A DNA stretch of 64,000 bases from Mesorhizobium sp. ORS 3359 (GCA_000824845.1 CCNC01000091.1:186001-250000); one strand, 5' to 3'. Counted from the first letter of the stretch, positions 25,915 through 36,484 are shown. Program-made: numbers and translations. The notes: generated by a model from the letters alone, not told the origin.

Positions 25915-26304
25915 CTACGGGTGGCGGTCGCCCAGGAAATCGAAGCCGTTTTCGAAAAAGTGGTTGTAGTCGCAGGTCAGTTCCTCGCCGGGCGCGATAT
26001 CACGCAGCGCGTAGGTTTCCTCGGGCGAGGAGACGTCGCAGTTCGGCTCGTCGGCGTGGTTCATGTAACGCGCGTCATCCGCCTCGAACACGATGTAGTT
26101 GGGATCGCGCCGGTCCGGATAGGAATAGCGATCGAGATAGGACTTCACCGGTCCGCTCTCGCCCTCATAGGTGTCGACGGGAATGCGCCGGTCGAACCTT
26201 GGATCGAGCTTCCAGATCAGCGTGCCCTTTGCAATGCGGTGTTTGGCGAAAACGCCGATGCCCTGGATGGGCGATTTGTCGAGATAGACGTCGACGAGCA
26301 GCAT
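25915..26304 (-). CDS. SET domain protein
   Basis: A 129-residue single-domain SET protein, the fold of lysine methyltransferases. Motifs: GIGVFAKHRIAKGTLIW at the N-terminus, YMNHADEPNCDV (the NHxxxxN-type AdoMet-binding motif) and DIAPGEELTCDYN (GEELxxDY). Start ATG at 26304 is preceded by AAGG at six bases; a longer start is unlikely. The post-SET cysteines of eukaryotic enzymes are absent. Bacterial single-domain members are widespread, with few proven substrates. Convergent with the cytochrome operon (10-base gap). Confidence 0.88.
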   Translation of the reverse strand: MLLVDVYLDKSPIQGIGVFAKHRIAKGTLIWKLDPRFDRRIPVDTYEGESGPVKSYLDRYSYPDRRDPNYIVFEADDARYMNHADEPNCDVSSPEETYALRDIAPGEELTCDYNHFFENGFDFLGDRHP

Positions 26305-26403
26305 GACGAACCTTGTGAATGAGCAGCCGGCACGGTCCAAGGACCACGTCCAAAAAAGCAGAGCATTGCGTAACGCGCGCCCTTATAGATTGCGAGTGGA
26401 AAA

Positions 26404-28515
26404 TCAGGTCTTCCCGGTCACTTTCAGGGCATAGGCGTAAATGTAGGCGATCTCCTCCAGCCGGGAGAAACGCCCCGAGGCGCCGGCGTGTCCGGAATCC
26501 ATGTTGATCTTGAACAGCACCGGGTTGTCGCCCGCCTTGCGTTCGCGCAGCCGTGCCACCCATTTCGCCGGCTCCCAATAGGTGACGCGCGGATCGGTGA
26601 GGCCCGCCAGCGCCAGGATCGGCGGGTAGTCGAGCGCCGCGACATTGTCGTAGGGCGAATAGGCGGCGATCGTCTTGTAGTCATCGGCGGACGCGATCGG
26701 GTTGCCCCATTCCGGCCATTCCGGCGGCGTCAGCGGCAGGCTGGCGTCGAGCATGGTGGTGAGCACGTCGACGAACGGCACCTCGGCGACGATGCCGCCG
26801 AAGCTTTCCGGCGCCATGTTGGCGATCGCCCCCATCAGCATGCCGCCGGCGGAGCCGCCTTGCGCGACGATGCGGTCGTGCCGTGTGTAACGCTCGGCGA
26901 CGAGATGGCGGGCGCAGGCGATGAAATCGGTGAAGGTGTTCATCTTCTTCGCCCGCTTGCCGTCCTCGTACCAGCCATAGCCCTTGTCCTTGCCGCCGCG
27001 CACATGCGCGATGGCGTAGACGAAGCCGCGGTCGACCAGCGATAGGCAATTGGTGTTGAAGGCGGAAGGCACCGTGATGCCGTAGGAGCCGTAGCCGTAG
27101 AGCAGGCACGGTGCCGAGCCGTCGAGCGGCGTGTCGCGATGGTAGAGCAGCGAGATCGGCACCAACTCGCCGTCGGCGGCCGGCGCCATCAGCCGGCGCG
27201 TGACATAGTGCTCCGGATCGTGGCCGGAGGGCACTTCCTGCGTCTTCAGGAGCACGCGCTCGCGGCTGCGCATATTGTAGTCGAACACCTGCGCCGGCGT
27301 CGTCATCGACGAATAGGTGAAGCGCATTGTCTCGGTGTCGTATTCGTAGGAGCCGGAAAGGCCGAGCGAGAAAGCCTCCTCGTCGAAGGAGATGAAATGC
27401 TCCTCGCCGCTGGCGCGCTCGCGCACGACGATGCGCGGCAGGCCGTCCTTGCGCTCGAGCCTGACCATGTGGTGCTTGAAGCCGAGCACCGAGAGGATCA
27501 GCCGTCCCGGCTCGTGCGGAACCAGTTCCTGCCAGTGGGCGCGCACCGGGTTGTCGACCGGCGCGGTCATGATCTTGAAGTCCTTGGCGCCGTCGGCGTT
27601 GGTCAGGATGAAGAAGACGTCGCCGCCTTCTTCCAGGTCGTATTGCAGCCCGGCCTCCCGCACCGCCACCAGCCGGGGCGCCGCGGATGGGTCATCGGCC
27701 GGCAGAAGCCGATACTCGGACGTCTCATGGTCGTTGATGCCGATCAGGATCCAGTCGTTGCCGCGCGTTCCGCTGACATCCATGAAGAAGCCCGGATCGG
27801 TCTCCTCATAGATCAGGCGGTCGTTCTCCGGCTTGTCGCCGAGCTTGTGGAAGAACACTCTCGACGGGCGATGGTTGTCGTCGAGGCGGGTGTAGAAGAA
27901 GCCGTCATCGCCGGCATTCCAAACCCCGCCCCCGCCCGTATCCGGGATCAGGTCACCAAGGTCGGTGCCGCCGGCAACATCGCGCACGCGCAGTGTGAAG
28001 AATTCCGAGCCTTTGTCGTCGAACGCCCAGATCAGCTTCTTGTGGTCCGCTGAATGGTCGACGCCGCCGAGCCGGAAATAGGCCTTGCCCTCGGCCTCAG
28101 CGTCGCCGTCGAGCAGGATTTCCTCGCTGCCGCCATCGCGCGAGGTGCGGAAATAGCGCGGCTGTTCGCCGCCCTGCCGGAAGGAAGAGCCGTAGGCATA
28201 GGGGCCGTCCTTCATCGGAACCGTCGAGTCGTCCTCCTTGATACGTCCCTTCATCTCGGCAAACAGCTTGCCGCGCAGATCCGCGGTGCCGGCCATCAGA
28301 ACGGCCTGATAGGCGTTCTCGGCCTCCAGATGGGTGCGGATCCGGCCGTCGAGCAGGGAAGGGTCCCGGAACACGGCCTGCCAGTTGTCGGCCCGCATCC
28401 AGGCATAGTCGTCGCTGCGGGTGATGCCGTGATGCGTGTCGGAAACCGGATGTTTCTCAGGCGTCGGCGGGTTGGCGGCCGGGAAGGCGGGAGGCAGGGC
28501 GGAAGTGCTGGTCAT
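26404..28515 (-). CDS. ptrB: Oligopeptidase B (S9A family)
   Basis: A 703-residue prolyl-oligopeptidase-family serine peptidase that cleaves small peptides after basic residues. An N-terminal beta-propeller (residues about 1-420) gates the C-terminal alpha/beta-hydrolase. The nucleophile is Ser555 in GGSAGGMLMG; the acid is in AGLTDPRVTYWEP and the base in DSGHAG. YGSYG near residue 470 contributes to the oxyanion hole. The length equals that of E. coli PtrB (about 690). No signal peptide, so cytoplasmic. Not in an obvious operon. Confidence 0.95.
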   Translation of the reverse strand: MTSTSALPPAFPAANPPTPEKHPVSDTHHGITRSDDYAWMRADNWQAVFRDPSLLDGRIRTHLEAENAYQAVLMAGTADLRGKLFAEMKGRIKEDDSTVPMKDGPYAYGSSFRQGGEQPRYFRTSRDGGSEEILLDGDAEAEGKAYFRLGGVDHSADHKKLIWAFDDKGSEFFTLRVRDVAGGTDLGDLIPDTGGGGVWNAGDDGFFYTRLDDNHRPSRVFFHKLGDKPENDRLIYEETDPGFFMDVSGTRGNDWILIGINDHETSEYRLLPADDPSAAPRLVAVREAGLQYDLEEGGDVFFILTNADGAKDFKIMTAPVDNPVRAHWQELVPHEPGRLILSVLGFKHHMVRLERKDGLPRIVVRERASGEEHFISFDEEAFSLGLSGSYEYDTETMRFTYSSMTTPAQVFDYNMRSRERVLLKTQEVPSGHDPEHYVTRRLMAPAADGELVPISLLYHRDTPLDGSAPCLLYGYGSYGITVPSAFNTNCLSLVDRGFVYAIAHVRGGKDKGYGWYEDGKRAKKMNTFTDFIACARHLVAERYTRHDRIVAQGGSAGGMLMGAIANMAPESFGGIVAEVPFVDVLTTMLDASLPLTPPEWPEWGNPIASADDYKTIAAYSPYDNVAALDYPPILALAGLTDPRVTYWEPAKWVARLRERKAGDNPVLFKINMDSGHAGASGRFSRLEEIAYIYAYALKVTGKT

Positions 28516-28624
28516 TACGTCTCGCTGAAAAATTTGCTTGAATGACGAATGAACACGCCACTCAGCGGCGGTTCAAGGGGCGCGGCTCAACATGGTCTAC
28601 GGAAGCCAAGTCGAAGGGGGAAAG

Positions 28625-28993
28625 ATGAAATCCTGTGTTTCTACCGCTATGTCTGTCGCCGTCCTTGCGGCGGGTCTGGCTTTTTCCAGTCCGTCTCATG
28701 CAACCGTCTTTGCCGCCTGGCAAGTGGCGGGCGTGCCGTTCGGCGACACGCTCAACGCGCGAAAATATCCCTCCAACGCATCGCAAAAACAGGCCGCCTA
28801 TCCGAACGGCACCGTGCTGCAGATGACCGGCCGCTGCACAGGCGGCGTAAATCTGCTCGATATCGCCCGGCAGCCGCAATGGAAACAGCGCCACGCGATC
28901 CGCTACCGCTGGTGCGAGGTGTGGCACGACCCGGCGCAGAGTGGCCATTTCGTCACCGGCTGGGTCTACGGCAAATATATCGCGCCTTATTGA
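28625..28993 (+). CDS. Secreted SH3-like domain protein (122 aa)
   Basis: A short exported protein with a signal peptide (about residues 1-26, ending SPSHA-TV) and a single bacterial SH3-like module (LNARKYPSNASQKQAAYPNGTVLQMTGRC... ending HFVTGWVYGKYIAPY). The ATG at 28625 has a strong GAAGGGGGA just upstream. Such domains bind cell-wall peptides or proteins in the periplasm; the target is unknown. Two cysteines (GRCTGG and YRWCEV) may form a disulfide. Stands alone upstream of the mucR leader region. Confidence 0.8.
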   Translation: MKSCVSTAMSVAVLAAGLAFSSPSHATVFAAWQVAGVPFGDTLNARKYPSNASQKQAAYPNGTVLQMTGRCTGGVNLLDIARQPQWKQRHAIRYRWCEVWHDPAQSGHFVTGWVYGKYIAPY

Positions 28994-29408
28994 CCGACCG
29001 TTGGCTCACCCTGTCGGACCGGACGGCAGGGCAGCCTGCCTGCGTTACGTTGCGCCACAGGATTCATCGTGCTGGCGCAACAGGCGTCCAAGCATTGTCA
29101 AGCATCGCAGGCCACGTCGTGTGGCGATCGGATGTCTAACACGCAAGTGACGCAGCGTCATGGCATGGTGGTCTGGCCAGAAAAATCTCGCGAAGTTACA
29201 CGCCGCACGAATTTTTGAAGCTGAAACGGCAATATTTGATGAATAACAGGCAATATAGATCAATATGCGAATTGACTTACTTGCGATGCGGCGTCATTAA
29301 GATGACCGACGCGAATCGCAGGGTTTTCCTGAATGAAATTCGCGCGATGCCCGACCTCGGAAAAAAGGGCACAGTTTTAGAAACAACTCTCGTTGGGGCC
29401 TGAGCACT
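28994..29408. promoter_or_regulatory. Long leader / promoter region of mucR
   Basis: About 415 bases without a convincing gene. The second half (about 29195-29300) is markedly AT-rich against a GC-rich background, with repeated AATAT and TCAATAT steps. MucR/Ros proteins bind AT-rich DNA with T-A steps and repress their own genes, so this block is a plausible autoregulatory target. A short open frame ending at 29403 lacks a good ribosome site. Confidence 0.5.
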
Positions 29409-29834
29409 ATGGAAATCGTCGAAACACCTTCCAAAAACGGTGATGCGCTGATCGAGCTGACCGCCGATGTCGTCGCCGCCTATGTCAGCAACAACCCGGT
29501 GCCCGTTGGGGAATTGCCGAACCTTATCGCCGACGTCCATGCAGCGTTGGGCCGTGTCGGTGGTTCGCCGGAGCAGGCGTCGGCCGAAAAGCAGAAGCCG
29601 GCCGTCAACCCCAAGCGCTCCGTCCATGACGACTACATCGTCTGTCTCGAGGACGGAAAGAAGTTCAAGTCGCTGAAGCGGCATTTGATGACCCATTACA
29701 ATCTCACGCCGGAAGAATACCGTGAGAAGTGGGGGCTGGACGCCAACTATCCGATGGTCGCCCCCAATTACGCGGCTGCCCGCTCGCAGCTCGCCAAGAA
29801 GATGGGTCTGGGCCGCAAGCGCAAGGGCCGCTGA
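29409..29834 (+). CDS. mucR: MucR/Ros family zinc-finger transcriptional regulator
   Basis: A 141-residue global regulator of surface polysaccharides, motility and symbiosis or virulence genes in rhizobia and Brucella. N-terminal helical oligomerisation region ([21 protein letters not shown]) and C-terminal zinc finger: Cys79-x2-Asp82-x9-His92-x3-His96 in [18 protein letters not shown]. The Asp82 replaces the second cysteine of Agrobacterium Ros, a substitution known in Mesorhizobium homologues that may alter or abolish zinc binding. Followed by a terminator at 29862-29894. Usually autorepressed. Confidence 0.93.
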   Translation: MEIVETPSKNGDALIELTADVVAAYVSNNPVPVGELPNLIADVHAALGRVGGSPEQASAEKQKPAVNPKRSVHDDYIVCLEDGKKFKSLKRHLMTHYNLTPEEYREKWGLDANYPMVAPNYAAARSQLAKKMGLGRKRKGR

Positions 29835-29861
29835 TTGGCTTCATTCCTCAAGCAAAGTTCG

Positions 29862-29894
29862 ACGGCGCCCTTGCGGCGCCGTTTTGCTTTTTGG
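29862..29894 (+). terminator. Rho-independent terminator after mucR
   Basis: Stem ACGGCGCC (29862-29869), loop CTTGC, stem GGCGCCGT (29875-29882), then TTTGCTTTTT. It is located 28 bases after the mucR stop. Confidence 0.88.
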
Positions 29895-29918
29895 ATAGCG
29901 AAGACGATATGGACCGGC

Positions 29919-30347
29919 TCAGGCCGTCTGCTTCAGCGCCGCTTCCGCGTCGCGCTTGATGCGCTTGACCATCGAACGCAGGCCGTTGGCGCGTTGCGGC
30001 GACAGATGCTCGTCCAGCCCGAGCTCCTTCAGCGTCGCTTCAGCATCCGTGCTCTGGATCTCGCTTGCCCGCCGGCCCGAAAACAGCGCCAGCATGATGG
30101 CGACGAGGCCGCGCACGATGTGGGCGTCCGAATCGCCCTGGAAGCTGATCACCGGATCGGCACCCGCTCCCTGCTCGGTGGTGAGCCACACCTGGCTGAC
30201 GCAGCCGGGCACCTTGTTCGCAGCCGTCCGTTCTTCCTCGGGGAAAGGCGGCAGTCCCTCGCCGAGCTCGATCACGTAGCGATAGCGGTCCTCCCACTCG
30301 TCGAGCAGGGAAAAGTCGTCGCGGATCGTCTGGATCGGGGTGGTCAT
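29919..30347 (-). CDS. sufE: SufE cysteine desulfuration protein
   Basis: A 142-residue sulfur-acceptor that receives persulfide sulfur from the SufS desulfurase for Fe-S cluster assembly. The active Cys49 is in NKVPGCVSQVWL, and the HIVRGLVAIMLALFSGR region is typical. The ATG at 30347 gives the usual length; an extension to 30371 is unlikely. It is separated from other suf genes, as often seen in rhizobia, and converges with the mucR transcript. Confidence 0.95.
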   Translation of the reverse strand: MTTPIQTIRDDFSLLDEWEDRYRYVIELGEGLPPFPEEERTAANKVPGCVSQVWLTTEQGAGADPVISFQGDSDAHIVRGLVAIMLALFSGRRASEIQSTDAEATLKELGLDEHLSPQRANGLRSMVKRIKRDAEAALKQTA

Positions 30348-30458
30348 GGCCCGCATATAGTGGCGCGGCACCGTCGCGTCACGGAAAAAGAAAGACGCCG
30401 CGGGCGTCGAGAGGTCAGACGGGCCCGCGGCGTAGCCAAGTGGCGGCTGAAGATTGTC

Positions 30459-30848
30459 TCAGTTCTTGGAAGTCAACAGCACTGGGATGTTGACCTTGGC
30501 GGGCAGCACGATGTCCTCGGCGACGCTGCCGGTGGTCATCTTGGCCGTGTCCGCAACCTTGGTCTCGGCCGCGCCTGCATGCTCTGATTTGTCGTCGATC
30601 ATGGCGGCGGCGATCTTGGCCGTTTCCTGGGCCCGGACTGTAATGGTGTACATGGCAGATTTGCCGGTTTCGCAGACATCGGGCTTGCGCTCGCAGAGCC
30701 CTGCAATGTCGCCCACCGCCTCGCGGGCCGCGAACAGCGCCTGGATCGGCCCGACGCTCTGCTGGCCGTCCTCGCCCGGGCCGACGCCGAGCGGCAGGGC
30801 CAGCAGCACCAGCGAAAACCAGAAAGCCATCCTGATCAGAAAGCCCAT
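30459..30848 (-). CDS. DUF5330 small membrane-anchored protein
   Basis: A 129-residue protein with an N-terminal membrane segment or signal anchor (MGFLIRMAFWFSLVLLALPL) and a soluble part with two cysteines in LCERKPDVCETGKS, the recognisable DUF5330 core of Hyphomicrobiales. Function unknown; likely periplasmic. It is downstream of nothing on its strand and divergent from the DivJ-like kinase across a 494-base intergenic region. Confidence 0.75.
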   Translation of the reverse strand: MGFLIRMAFWFSLVLLALPLGVGPGEDGQQSVGPIQALFAAREAVGDIAGLCERKPDVCETGKSAMYTITVRAQETAKIAAAMIDDKSEHAGAAETKVADTAKMTTGSVAEDIVLPAKVNIPVLLTSKN

Positions 30849-31342
30849 CTCACTTGCCTCTCGTGCGGGATGGATCCTGCATCCATCCGTGGCGGATCAT
30901 GCATCCATCGGCATGACCTCTTTTATGGGCCCGATAATGGCACGGTCACGCAAAGGACGGCTTGCCTCGAAGCCGCGAATTTGTCTCAAATTTTAGGCGA
31001 ATTGGAAAGGAATTGGTTTTGAAGCGGACTTGTGTCGAATCTCATCGACAGCATTAACTTTACGATAACCATATATCACATTGTAATTACTCGATTTTAT
31101 TCCCAACAGAGATTAGCCGCGTCAGGTTTAGGCCCGTTTTGGCACAGGCCTCGCGGCTAACGCGCCGTTTACCATGGCGCCAACTCGGCGTGCTTTGCGG
31201 GGCCGGCATCACAATATTTGCCTTGGGGCGGTCGCTGGCACCCGCCAGCCTTATCCATTCCTTAAACGCTGGATGCGAGTTTCAAGTCATTGATTGAGTC
31301 ACCTGCCAGGCAGGATGTTTTTTACCACCGGGTACGCGTGCG
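30849..31342. promoter_or_regulatory. Divergent promoter region between the DUF5330 and DivJ-like genes
   Basis: A 494-base non-coding stretch, AT-rich at about 31000-31120. It holds a CtrA-like element at 31054-31068 (TTAA, seven bases, ATAA). No hairpin with a T-run, RNA gene or repeat of the dispersed families was seen. Confidence 0.45.
31054..31068. promoter_or_regulatory. CtrA-like site upstream of the cell-cycle kinase gene
   Basis: TTAA-CTTTACG-ATAA, one mismatch from the consensus TTAA-N7-TTAA for the alphaproteobacterial cell-cycle regulator CtrA. It lies about 275 bases before the kinase start. The element is short and could occur by chance in AT-rich DNA. Confidence 0.3.
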
Positions 31343-33142
<1,800 letters not shown>

Positions 33143-33980
33143 GGTGGTCGAACCCGAGCGCGGCGTCCTTGCCGAAGGCGCGGCCGCCGTCGGTCAGCTG
33201 ATCGCAAGCAATCCGGTCCTGGTCGGCGGTTCGACCGCCTTCCTGGTGACGCTGTTCTATGTCTCGGCCAATGCGCTCTGGTATCAGCCTTTTCCGCACA
33301 CCGGCGCCTTCTTTGCCACCCGCAGCATCGAGAATTTCCCGCATACCGTCTCCAACGAGCCGGAGACCACCATCAACATCGTACGCCAGCCGCCGGCACA
33401 GCCGGTGGCCAAGCCGGATCCGATCGTCCAGCAGGTGCAGGGCATCCTGAAGGACCTCAACTTCTATGACGGCACGGTCGATGGTCTGACCGGACCGGCG
33501 ACGCGCAAGGCGATCCAGTCCTACCAATTGAAAGTCGGGTTGCCGGGCTCGGGCGAGATCGACGGCGCGCTGCTCGACCAGCTTGGCACGCGCCAGACGA
33601 CGGCGGCGATTCCACATCCGGCGCCGCGGCCGGCGGACACGGCAGCAGCCACGCCGTCCGCCCAGCCATCGGTAATTCCGGTCTCGGCCCCTGCCGATGG
33701 TGCCACGCAATCGCCCGATGCCCGCATCGTCAAGATCCAGGCCGGCCTGAAAGCTTTCGGCAACAACGACATGCAGCTCGACGGCAAGGTCGGCGCCCGC
33801 ACCAAGGCCGCGATCAAGGAATTCCAGGCCCTGTTCGGCCTGCCCGAGACCGGCGAGCCGGACGAGGCGGTCTATGTCAAGATGCGCGAGATCGGCCTGA
33901 CCAACTGAGCTGCGGCAACGATCGTTTCGGTTCCTTCATTCTTGCGGTAAGGAACCGCGCATGACATCCGGAAACCACCC

Positions 33981-34328
33981 ATGCGCGTAACCACCGATCT
34001 GTGGGTATCGGCCCTTGTACGCCGCGTCTTCGGCGCCGGCGGCTTTGCCGCGGTGGTCAAGCGCGGCGCGACCGAGGCGGGCGCGGTCTTCGTGCTGTCG
34101 CGCGGGCGGATGGGAGAGGTCGCTCTTTATGGGCCGGCGCCGCAGACGAGCTACGACTCGGCCAAGCCGGATGAGCGCTTCTTCACCTTGCTCGATGCCG
34201 GCGACGATAGCGCCGCCTTCGATGCGCGGTTGGAGCGCGAGAAGAAATTCGATCCCGACATCTGGGTGGTCGAGATCGAGGCGGGAGCCGTTCCGGTCGA
34301 AGAGCTTCTTTCGGTAAAGACCGACTAG
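33981..34328 (+). CDS. DUF1491 family protein
   Basis: A 115-residue conserved protein of Hyphomicrobiales. The DUF1491 pattern is present: MRVTTDLWVSALVRRVF at the N-terminus, a central GAVFVLSRGRMGEVALYGPAPQ strand region and DPDIWVVEIE near the C-terminus. No signal peptide or membrane segment, no recognisable catalytic motif. It follows the peptidoglycan-binding gene by 72 bases in the same direction and may share its transcript. Function unknown. Confidence 0.85.
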   Translation: MRVTTDLWVSALVRRVFGAGGFAAVVKRGATEAGAVFVLSRGRMGEVALYGPAPQTSYDSAKPDERFFTLLDAGDDSAAFDARLEREKKFDPDIWVVEIEAGAVPVEELLSVKTD

Positions 34329-34383
34329 GGCGTCTCATGGACCCTGATCGCGATGAGAGCAAGAGCGCTGGGCGAGAAGTTCA

Positions 34384-34802
34384 TCATGCCGCTTCCCCCT
34401 TCTGGACGGGAAACCGGGCAGCGAAGACGTCCTTGGCCGCAAACAGCCCGTTGAGCGCCGCAGGAAAGCCGGCATAAACCGTCATCTGGATGATGGTTTC
34501 GACAATTTCGTCCTGGTCAGCCCGACATTGAGCCCCGCCTCGATATGGACTTTCAGTTGCGGGGTCGCGGTTCCCATCGCAGTCAGCGCCGCGATGGTCG
34601 CGATCTCACGGGCGCGCAGATCGAGGCCGGGGCGGCTGTAGATGTCGCCAAACGAGAACTCGAACACGTAGTTCGCGAAGTCGGGGGCAATGTCCACCAG
34701 CGCGGCGATGACATTGTGGCCGGCTTCGCCGTCTATTTCAGCGAGCGTCCGCTTGCCGCGTTCCAGCCGGCTTTCGCTGATGTTCGGGGATTGATGCGTC
34801 AT
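34384..34802 (-). pseudogene. Frameshifted carboxymuconolactone decarboxylase family gene
   Basis: The intact frame from ATG 34802 reads MTHQSPNISESRLERGK... with the family core DLRAREIATIAALTAMG and VHIEAGLNVGLTR. At about 34513 one base is missing after ACCAGG, and the original C-terminus continues in another frame as DEIVETIIQMTVYAGFPA, then AALNGLFAAKDVF, ending with a stop at 34384. The full gene would give about 139 residues, normal for the family; the shifted frame ends early with SKPSSR. Either a real decay or a sequencing error. It overlaps the 3' end of the MerR gene by 65 bases, so it was probably under MerR control. Confidence 0.8.
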
Positions 34803-35169
34803 AGTCCTTCATCCTCTTTTCAATGCCGGCATATCCGGCAATCTTGGTGTCGAGGACGAGAAGGCAGGCTTGCAGTTTGGCCACATGTGCACGGACACGC
34901 TCACGGTGCTGCTCGAGCAACGCCCCGCGCTCCGCTTCCGTGTCGACGCCGCGCTCCCGCAAGGCCGCGTAACGCAGCATTTCCCGAATAGGCATCCCTG
35001 TCGTTTTGAGGCGATCGAGAAATTCTATCCAGGTCAGGATTGATGCATCGTAGTCACGTTGGCCCGATTGGTCCCTGTCGGCATGGGGAAGCAGCCCGAT
35101 CCGCTCGTAGTAACGGATGGTGTAGGCAGACAGTCCCGAACGCTTCGCCAGCTCGCCAATCTTCATCAC
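34738..35169 (-). CDS. MerR family transcriptional regulator
   Basis: A 143-residue regulator with an N-terminal MerR HTH (KIGELAKRSGLSAYTIRYYERIGLL) and the following wing (QRDYDASILTWIEFLDRLK), then a long helix (LREREG.. to LQACLL) for dimerisation. The C-terminus lacks the metal-binding cysteines of true MerR, so it belongs to the small-molecule or stress group. The 3' end overlaps the frameshifted carboxymuconolactone decarboxylase gene, its likely target. Start at 35169 or Met2 at 35166. Confidence 0.9.
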   Translation of the reverse strand: MMKIGELAKRSGLSAYTIRYYERIGLLPHADRDQSGQRDYDASILTWIEFLDRLKTTGMPIREMLRYAALRERGVDTEAERGALLEQHRERVRAHVAKLQACLLVLDTKIAGYAGIEKRMKDYDASIPEHQRKPAGTRQADAR

Positions 35170-35360
35170 GCTCTTCTTTCGTCACGACGCGCAGAAAGCT
35201 ACGAGTTAGAGTGCGCTCTAAGTCAAGAGGCTTTGTCGCTTCGTCGTGTCGCGGAAATGCTAAGTTTCGCGACGATATCGGATCGTTGATTTTAGCTGAA
35301 AAAACAAACGCTTAAAGCGCATCCCTTGGATCCTTCCAAGCGCGAGGCGCTTGAAGCCGG

Positions 35361-36386
35361 TCAGGACGCCTTGAGACCGGAGCTCGCGTCGTCGCCGTTC
35401 GATGCGTCGCGTCGCTCGCCAACGATCGTGTCGGCCGCTTTGTCGCGGATGGCACGCGAAAGGGTCTCGGCCTTCCAGGCGCGCACCTTGTCCAGCGCCG
35501 CCTCGCGGTGCAGCAGCCGGTAGCGGTCGAGGAACAGCCGGATCGCCTGCGGGTGCGGGAACTCGCCGGGATAGACCGCGACCGCGATCAGGAAGGCCCT
35601 GTCCTCGCTGAGGTCGAGGGCGCGCAGCGCCGCAAGCAGGGCGGTATAGTCCGACTGCCGGGTCATCGAGCGGGCAGTCGCGAAGTCGATCTCGAGCGCG
35701 TCGGCAAGCGCGGTCTGGAAGAAAGCCGTGTTGCCGGTCAGCGCCGTCTCGCGCAGCCTCACATAGGCCGGCTGGCCGAGGAAGGTATTGACGTCGGCAG
35801 CGTCGCCGGCCGGGCGCATCATCGACCGCAGGCGTCGCCGCGCGTTTTCCGCCGCTTCGCCGGACACGGGACGGTCGGCGTCCGCCTTGGCCACAGGCTC
35901 CGGTTTCGGCGTGAGCTTCGTGACCGTTTCCGGCGGCCGCGTCTTGACCAGCGTCGGTCTTTCCAGCGCGCGGATCAGGTCGGCGATCGTCGGATTGAGC
36001 TCCTTGCGTCGCGCAATGGCGCGTGCATGCGGCAATCCATGCCGTCCGATCAGCGTGATGAGGTCGATGTCGCTCAGCGCGTTGGATCGGGTGAGCAGGG
36101 GGGCAGCGATCTCGACCGGCTCTTCGGCCAGCCGCCGCACCAGTGCGGTCGGCGCATATTCGCATTCGGAAAGGGCGGCGGCGACATAGCGGCGCGACTC
36201 GACCGAGACCTCGTCGAACAGCGGCAGCGTCAGGTCCTCGAGCTGGGCGATCTCGCGTCGTGAAGGGCGCGTCAGCGAGCAGAAGGCCGAGACCGCGGCG
36301 CGGAACAGCCTTTCGGCCTTTCCCGCTTCGGTCCGGATAGCGATTTGCCTGAAATCCGAAGATGACACGGAGGATACGCCCGACAC
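35361..36386 (-). CDS. DUF2336 domain protein
   Basis: A 341-residue largely helical protein with the DUF2336 (HEAT-like) pattern: LEDLTLPLFDEVSVESRRYVA, LVRRLAEEPVEIAAPLLTRS, LITLIGRHGLPHARAIARR. The family is found only in alphaproteobacteria and is of unknown function. The first residues of the open frame include no ATG; GTG at 36386 is preceded by AGGAG nine bases upstream and is chosen. A central Pro/Lys-rich linker splits two helical regions. The upstream gap to 36558 contains a CtrA-like site. Confidence 0.85.
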   Translation of the reverse strand: MSGVSSVSSSDFRQIAIRTEAGKAERLFRAAVSAFCSLTRPSRREIAQLEDLTLPLFDEVSVESRRYVAAALSECEYAPTALVRRLAEEPVEIAAPLLTRSNALSDIDLITLIGRHGLPHARAIARRKELNPTIADLIRALERPTLVKTRPPETVTKLTPKPEPVAKADADRPVSGEAAENARRRLRSMMRPAGDAADVNTFLGQPAYVRLRETALTGNTAFFQTALADALEIDFATARSMTRQSDYTALLAALRALDLSEDRAFLIAVAVYPGEFPHPQAIRLFLDRYRLLHREAALDKVRAWKAETLSRAIRDKAADTIVGERRDASNGDDASSGLKAS

Positions 36387-36469
36387 TCGACACAACTCCT
36401 GAACCGCGCAATCCGGCCGGGCCGGTTCGCAACTCCAGGAAAAACAAACATCAAATTAGCCGCGATCCG

Positions 36470-36484
36470 TTAGCGCTCCGTTAA
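36470..36484. promoter_or_regulatory. CtrA-like site between the DUF2336 gene and a small gene
   Basis: TTAG-CGCTCCG-TTAA, one mismatch from TTAA-N7-TTAA, followed by CC as often seen. It lies 84 bases upstream of the DUF2336 start (minus strand) and 74 before the small gene at 36558, so it could act on either. Confidence is limited by motif length. Confidence 0.35.

Noticed and set aside
29215..29403. A 62-codon frame ending just before mucR, possible leader peptide
   Set aside because: No credible ribosome site and no attenuator-like hairpin; left as part of the mucR leader, though ribosome profiling could revive it.
35260..36447. A 395-codon minus-strand frame overlapping the DUF2336 gene
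   Set aside because: Same strand, other frame, Arg/Ala-rich low-complexity translation; the DUF2336 frame carries the conserved pattern.
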